Assembly (NCBI GenBank): GCA_032164245.1
Contig: JAVMKO010000010.1
Span: 45,902,848 to 45,966,847, forward strand
Length of the DNA stretch: 64,000 nt
Reading direction: 5' to 3'
DNA from: Sternotherus odoratus
Taxonomy: Eukaryota > Chordata > Testudines > Kinosternidae
In this document: piece after piece, positions 59,798 through 64,000 of the stretch
How the letters are laid out: every line of letters begins with the position of its first letter
Numbering within the stretch: position 1 is the stretch's first letter
The notes under the pieces: generated by a model
What the model was told of the DNA's origin: nothing
Database searches by the model: none
Seen by the model: the letters and a program-made list of their open reading frames with translations, nothing else
Program-made: the position numbers and the translations under genes

Positions 59798-61989
59798 TCT
59801 CCCATCATGGATTCAGCCTCTCAACCAAAATCAATCACCCTCTTCCCCACCTAACATACAAAATCAAGTTCTCACCTATTGCCCAGAACCTGAGGGGTCA
59901 GGCAGTATTCTTAGCATCTCTATGCAACAGCTAGACCTGCCTCTCCTTCTTGCAGCTCTCCAGAGAGAGAAGAGGCTTCTGCTAACACTTCTTTTTCAGC
60001 CAAGTCACAGCAGGGTGCCCTAGCACTATAGCAGAAGGAGATAAGTTGAGAAGTAAAGGACCCCAGAGTATGGACTCTTGCCAATCCTACAGCTGCCAGG
60101 AGGTATACAGAAAATTTAAAGCAACAATACTGGCAAGTAGGCAGACAGAAATCTGGATGTGGCTGGGGGCTGGCTAGCTGAAACGGGCTGAGTTGGTCTC
60201 TAATGACATCTGGACAGGACAGGACAGCACAGAGTACCAATTGCTATGCTGGAATGTTGCACCAGGTAAAAGTAAATTCCATTCCCTTGTCCTCTCCTGT
60301 CTCAACCAAACTCCACTCAGGGAAGGTGAAACAGACAGATTACTTATTCAAGCGGAGGGGCACTTCTTGAGTGCTGCAGACAGAAGAAAGTAAGGCAGGT
60401 CTGTTCTTTACATGTGGCTCTCCAGAAGCAGATGCCAAGCCTGTCAGCTGTCAAGTCCCTCCCCTCAGATGAGCCCTCTCCTGGACTTTTGGCAGAGAGT
60501 GTCCAGTTCCGCCCCATCCCCCCCACACCATACAGTGTGACATCCTAACCTTGTACAGCATTCCAGCATAGCAACTGGGACACTGTCTGCTCTGTCCTGT
60601 CATCAGAGATTAACCCCGTCCCTCCTCCCAAGAAGGGAGTGGAGCCAGAGGCTAGCCAACTATAACTATAATCTGTAAGTGAACTATTTAGTCTTTTTTT
60701 TTTTTTTTAATAAAGACCTTGACTGTGGGTTTACTCCTACATTCCTACCAATACTTTAAAAGTCTGGCAAAATGAATGAAGGTTACACCCACCCTTCGTG
60801 ACTGCTGGAGATGTTAGTTTCCTGTAAGAAAGAACTCCGGTACGTTCCCATCCATCTGGCTGCCACATGTGATGTAACATCTGACCAGACATCTTAGTAG
60901 TTCTGAAATAAAACATTTATCCTGCTGTGAAGAACAGGGGAAGATTAAGGGGGAAGAAGAGAACTGATGAAAATTCACGGGTTCAGAATCTACACACAGG
61001 TTTGCTTGTTTTTTACAGACGCCATTCCAGGCTCTTTTCAACATTCAGATACATGGCACAAACCTGAAATGCTAAAATTACATATTAAGCGAGAAAAACA
61101 AACAGGAGTTAAGACAAAAACTGACAACAAATGTCAGCCATCTCAACACCCTGGGATTTTAATCAACTCAACTGATATCAATTATAATTTAGAAAGACGT
61201 TACATGCATAGTTTAGTGAACGGAGAAAGGGAGTGAGTTTTGTGACTTCTAACCTAAAGGAAAGCAAAAACTGAGTTGAGGTGATGGCACAGATCCCTCA
61301 AACAATGATATTTAGGAAGCTAGCAGAGCACAGACCCACATGGGCAGGAGGAAAGCTTAAGGGTGTGAGACACCACTGACATTCCAGCAAAAGAGAGTCT
61401 CTTCCAGAGCAGAGTGTCCTAGTTTCCAGTGTTGCACCAGTCTCTCCTTGTGAGAAGCCTCTATTTTCTAAAATAAACTTGCAGCACATTTCTGATAGGC
61501 CTTAGATCAGGCTTCTTCCTTCCCCTCCTCATAGACAAAGTATATACTATTTCTAGGTCTCATGCAGGTCACATTTCTTTGCAGCAGTTGCTTTAGCTGT
61601 GTCATTACACCGTCTACCCCAGAGACTGTATGGCATTCAATATCCTATCTATATAACTGAATCCCTGGCCAGTCTATTTACATTTTTATGTACAAAAATA
61701 ACTATGTTAAATGAAGGTTATTTAGGTTAATAAATCAACTCAAAAGTTAGGAAATGGCAGAATGTAAGTATCTGTCCAATCTTAAGGCACCCCCATTATG
61801 CATATGCATTATACATTCTTTATTTACATAATCACATACTATTTTTCCCCGACAGGACAGCCTTACTCAATGCACAGGATGGATAGTGCTCAGGAAATGA
61901 GGAAATTGTATTTCTTTTTATCTTGAACATTTAATGTAACATTTACTTCACACCATCTATGACCAATAATGTTAAGATCAATCAGAAGT

Positions 61990-63170
61990 ATTTTTTTTAA
62001 TATTAGGAACAAAAGAAATCCTAACAATATATGGGTCCATGATGCATGTAAGTGGTGATTACATCATTAATGATGCAGACAAGACAAGAGTGTTCAATCA
62101 ACATTTCTGTTCTTAATTTGGAAAGAAGCTGGATGATTTATTGGTATCACACGATAGTGAAATCCTTTCTGTGCCAACAGTAACCAAGGACATTAAGCAG
62201 ACTCAACAAAAGATAAATATTTTTAGTACGACAAATAAGGATAATTGGCACCTTTTTAAAAAGAGTAGGCCGAAGACATCTCTGGAGCACAGATATTAAT
62301 ATTTAATAAATCTTGTAATACTTGGGAAGTTCCAGAGGACTGGAAGGATGGAAAAGTTGTGGCAATATTTTAAAAAAGAGTAAATGAGATCATAATGGTA
62401 GTTATAGGCCAAAACTGTCACTGATCCTGGGTAAAACAATGGAAAGGCTGATACCAGGCTCAATTAATACAGAATAAAAGAATGGTAGAATTAATGCCTG
62501 ATAAGATTATTATTTTTTTTTTTTACAGAAAATAAGTCCTATCCAATAAGCTTGATTTTTTAAGTGTTGATACAAGATTTGACTTCCGCAAGACTTTGTA
62601 CCTCATGATATGCTGTTTAAAATAGTATCATTCAGAAAATCAATATAGCACGTATTAAATGGATTAGAAACTGTCTGAGATCTCAAAACATCATTGATAA
62701 TAGAGACTCCTCATCCAGCTGGGAGGCTTCTAGTGGGGATCAGCTTTCATTACAATGATATTGAATATCTTTATCAACCGTCTAGAAGACTATATAAAAC
62801 CCAATGATCTGATAAATGTCGCAGGTAACACAAAAAATGTTGAGTTGTAAATAAGGATAAAGACCTGTCACCCAGCAAAGCAAGCTGGACTGTGTGGCAA
62901 CTTTGGAGCGATCGAAGTATTTTAATACTGCCAAATGCAAGATCATATATACAAAGAATGCATCCCATACTTACAGAATGGCGAACTGTATCCTTGAATG
63001 CAGTGACTGTGAAAAGTACTTAGGGATTACAATGAAAATTGGCTGAACATGTGCACTCAGGGCAATGCTGCTGTCAGAAGAGTAAATTCAACCCTTGGAT
63101 GTATAAGGAGAATATTAGGCAGAAATAGGGAGATATTGTTACTTCTGGTTTTGATACTGATGAGACGATT
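61990..63170 (+). mobile_element. Older CR1/L2-type LINE remnant, RT region
   Basis: Sense-strand words follow the LINE RT order: 'cagtaaccaaggacattaag', 'ttgggaagttccagaggact/ggaag' (W-E-V-P-E-D-W-K-like), 'gtagttataggccaaaactg' (N-Y-R-P-like), 'tgatgagacgatt' at the end, and 'ataaaacccaatgatctgat' and 'gcaggtaacacaaaaaatgt' (the A-D/G-x-T-K box). Heavy divergence and stops make the clade assignment uncertain. Confidence 0.65.
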
Positions 63171-63174
63171 AATG

Positions 63175-64000
63175 GACTACTATATCCAATCGTAACTCCA
63201 CCAGAGAGGTCTTTCGGGGCCATCTGCCTCTCCCAAGTCAGGGTAAAGGAGGAGGGTTGGGCGTGGGGCTAGCAACTCCACCCCATAAAAAATCAACTTG
63301 CTACAGAAACGCCAACAATAGAGATAACAGACTTTTAGCCTGGAAAAAGAAGGGTCTTCAACTCGAAGACGCATGACGCTGGGTGGTGAAAGCCGCGAGG
63401 AAGCCACTAAGCCGATCACCCTTCTTGCAACCAGGAGGATCACCATCGGCACATGGAATGTGAGGACCATGTACGAGTCAGGAAAGACGGCGCAGGTTGC
63501 AGCAGAGATGAGGAGCCACAACCTGACCCTACTAGGCATTAGCGAGACAAGATGGACGCAAGCTGGACAGAGACGACTGTTGACAGGAGAGCTGTTGCTG
63601 TATTCCGGACATGAAGAGAGCGACGCACCCCCCACACAGGGAGTAGGCTTAATGTTGTCCAAGCAGGCACAGCGAGCACTGATTGGTTGGGAGGCACACG
63701 GCCCCAGGATCATCACAGCATCCTTCAGAACTAAAATGAAGAGGATTAAGATGAATGTTGTTCAGTGCTACGCTACAACCAATGACAGTGAAGAGGAGGA
63801 CAAAGACTACTTTTACAACAGACTTCAGAAAATATTAGAGACTCTCCCAGACAAAGACATCACCATCCTTATGGGAGACTTCAATGGCAAAATTGGACCT
63901 GACAACACAGGATACGAACAAGTCACGGGGACCCACGCGCTGGGAGAGATGAGTGAGAATGTAGAGAGATTTGTGGATCTGTGTGCATTTAACAACCTGG
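63175..64000 (+). mobile_element. RTE-like LINE, 5' end and endonuclease (cut by window edge)
   Basis: A GC-rich 5' leader (about 63200-63430) leads into a long open region on the + strand, frame of 63439: 'TIGTWNVRTMYESGKTAQVA', 'LLGISETRWTQAGQRRL', 'HGPRIITASFRTKMKRIKMN', 'VVQCYATTNDSEEEDK' and 'DITILMGDFNGKIGPDN'. The T-W-N, E-T-R-W and G-D-F-N boxes are motifs of an apurinic-type (APE) endonuclease, which nicks target DNA for target-primed reverse transcription. The wording is that of proteins annotated as 'craniofacial development protein 2-like', i.e. RTE-type LINE endonucleases. No stop is seen before the window ends, so this copy is comparatively young. The minus-strand open frame at 63180-63716 is its shadow. 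Confidence 0.88.

Larger units (their letters stand above)
53252..64000. other. Region upstream of the mapped MPG exons
   Basis: No first MPG exon, CpG island or exon of the next expected gene was found. The repeats here are listed separately. I see nothing recognisable in 53260-53930, 54150-54720, 54985-55270, 55320-55970, 56090-57280, 59800-61980. The purine-free and poly(T) run at about 60694-60709 is simple sequence. Confidence 0.6.

Noticed and set aside
63180..63716. 178-codon minus-strand frame as a membrane-like protein
   Set aside because: It is the antisense shadow of the LINE endonuclease frame, which has recognisable catalytic boxes.

Overview
The window reads as nuclear DNA of a reptile, most likely a turtle. 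Most of it is intron and intergenic sequence full of interspersed repeats. The evidence is many truncated CR1-type LINEs in both orientations, a tRNA-derived SINE whose tail copies the CR1 3' end, a Penelope-like element with a GIY-YIG region, a DIRS-type tyrosine-recombinase element, MIR-like SINEs, an L2-like LINE and several short terminal-inverted-repeat elements. Nothing looks bacterial or viral in layout.

Two protein-coding genes can be placed with confidence, both from spliced exons whose translations join in frame and match vertebrate proteins I recognise. The last three coding exons of NPRL3 (a GATOR1 subunit) lie on the + strand at 15505-15694, 18858-19050 and 29075-29240. The DNA-repair glycosylase gene MPG lies on the - strand, with coding exons at 53018-53251, 49117-49321 and 30542-30921. 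The genes converge tail to tail, with poly(A) signals about 1.1 kb apart. This is the NPRL3-MPG order found next to the vertebrate alpha-globin cluster, so the window is the MPG-side flank of that locus. The earlier NPRL3 exons and the globin genes would lie to the left of base 1.

Layout. 1-15504 is one NPRL3 intron (still open at the left edge), holding a 45-bp G-rich minisatellite (about 300-1150), a Tigger-like MITE, a degraded DIRS element (7790-9725), a candidate NF-E2/GATA site (11133-11147), MIR and CR1 pieces, and a Penelope element inserted into a MITE. 15505-29312 holds the last NPRL3 exons with a solo LTR, CR1s, an L2 fragment and a SINE nested in a CR1. 30425-53251 is MPG, with an 18.2-kb and a 3.7-kb intron; the long one holds LTRs (one inside another), CR1s and a non-LTR reverse-transcriptase fragment. 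53252-64000 is the MPG upstream side: MIR, MITE, a 2.4-kb CR1 that keeps part of its ORF1 esterase, an older LINE, and the 5' part of an RTE-like LINE cut by the window edge.

No undescribed system was found. The points most worth a second look are a partial duplication of MPG exon 3 in its neighbouring intron, two composite erythroid-type motif clusters, the DIRS recombinase remnant, and several nested insertions with readable target-site duplications.
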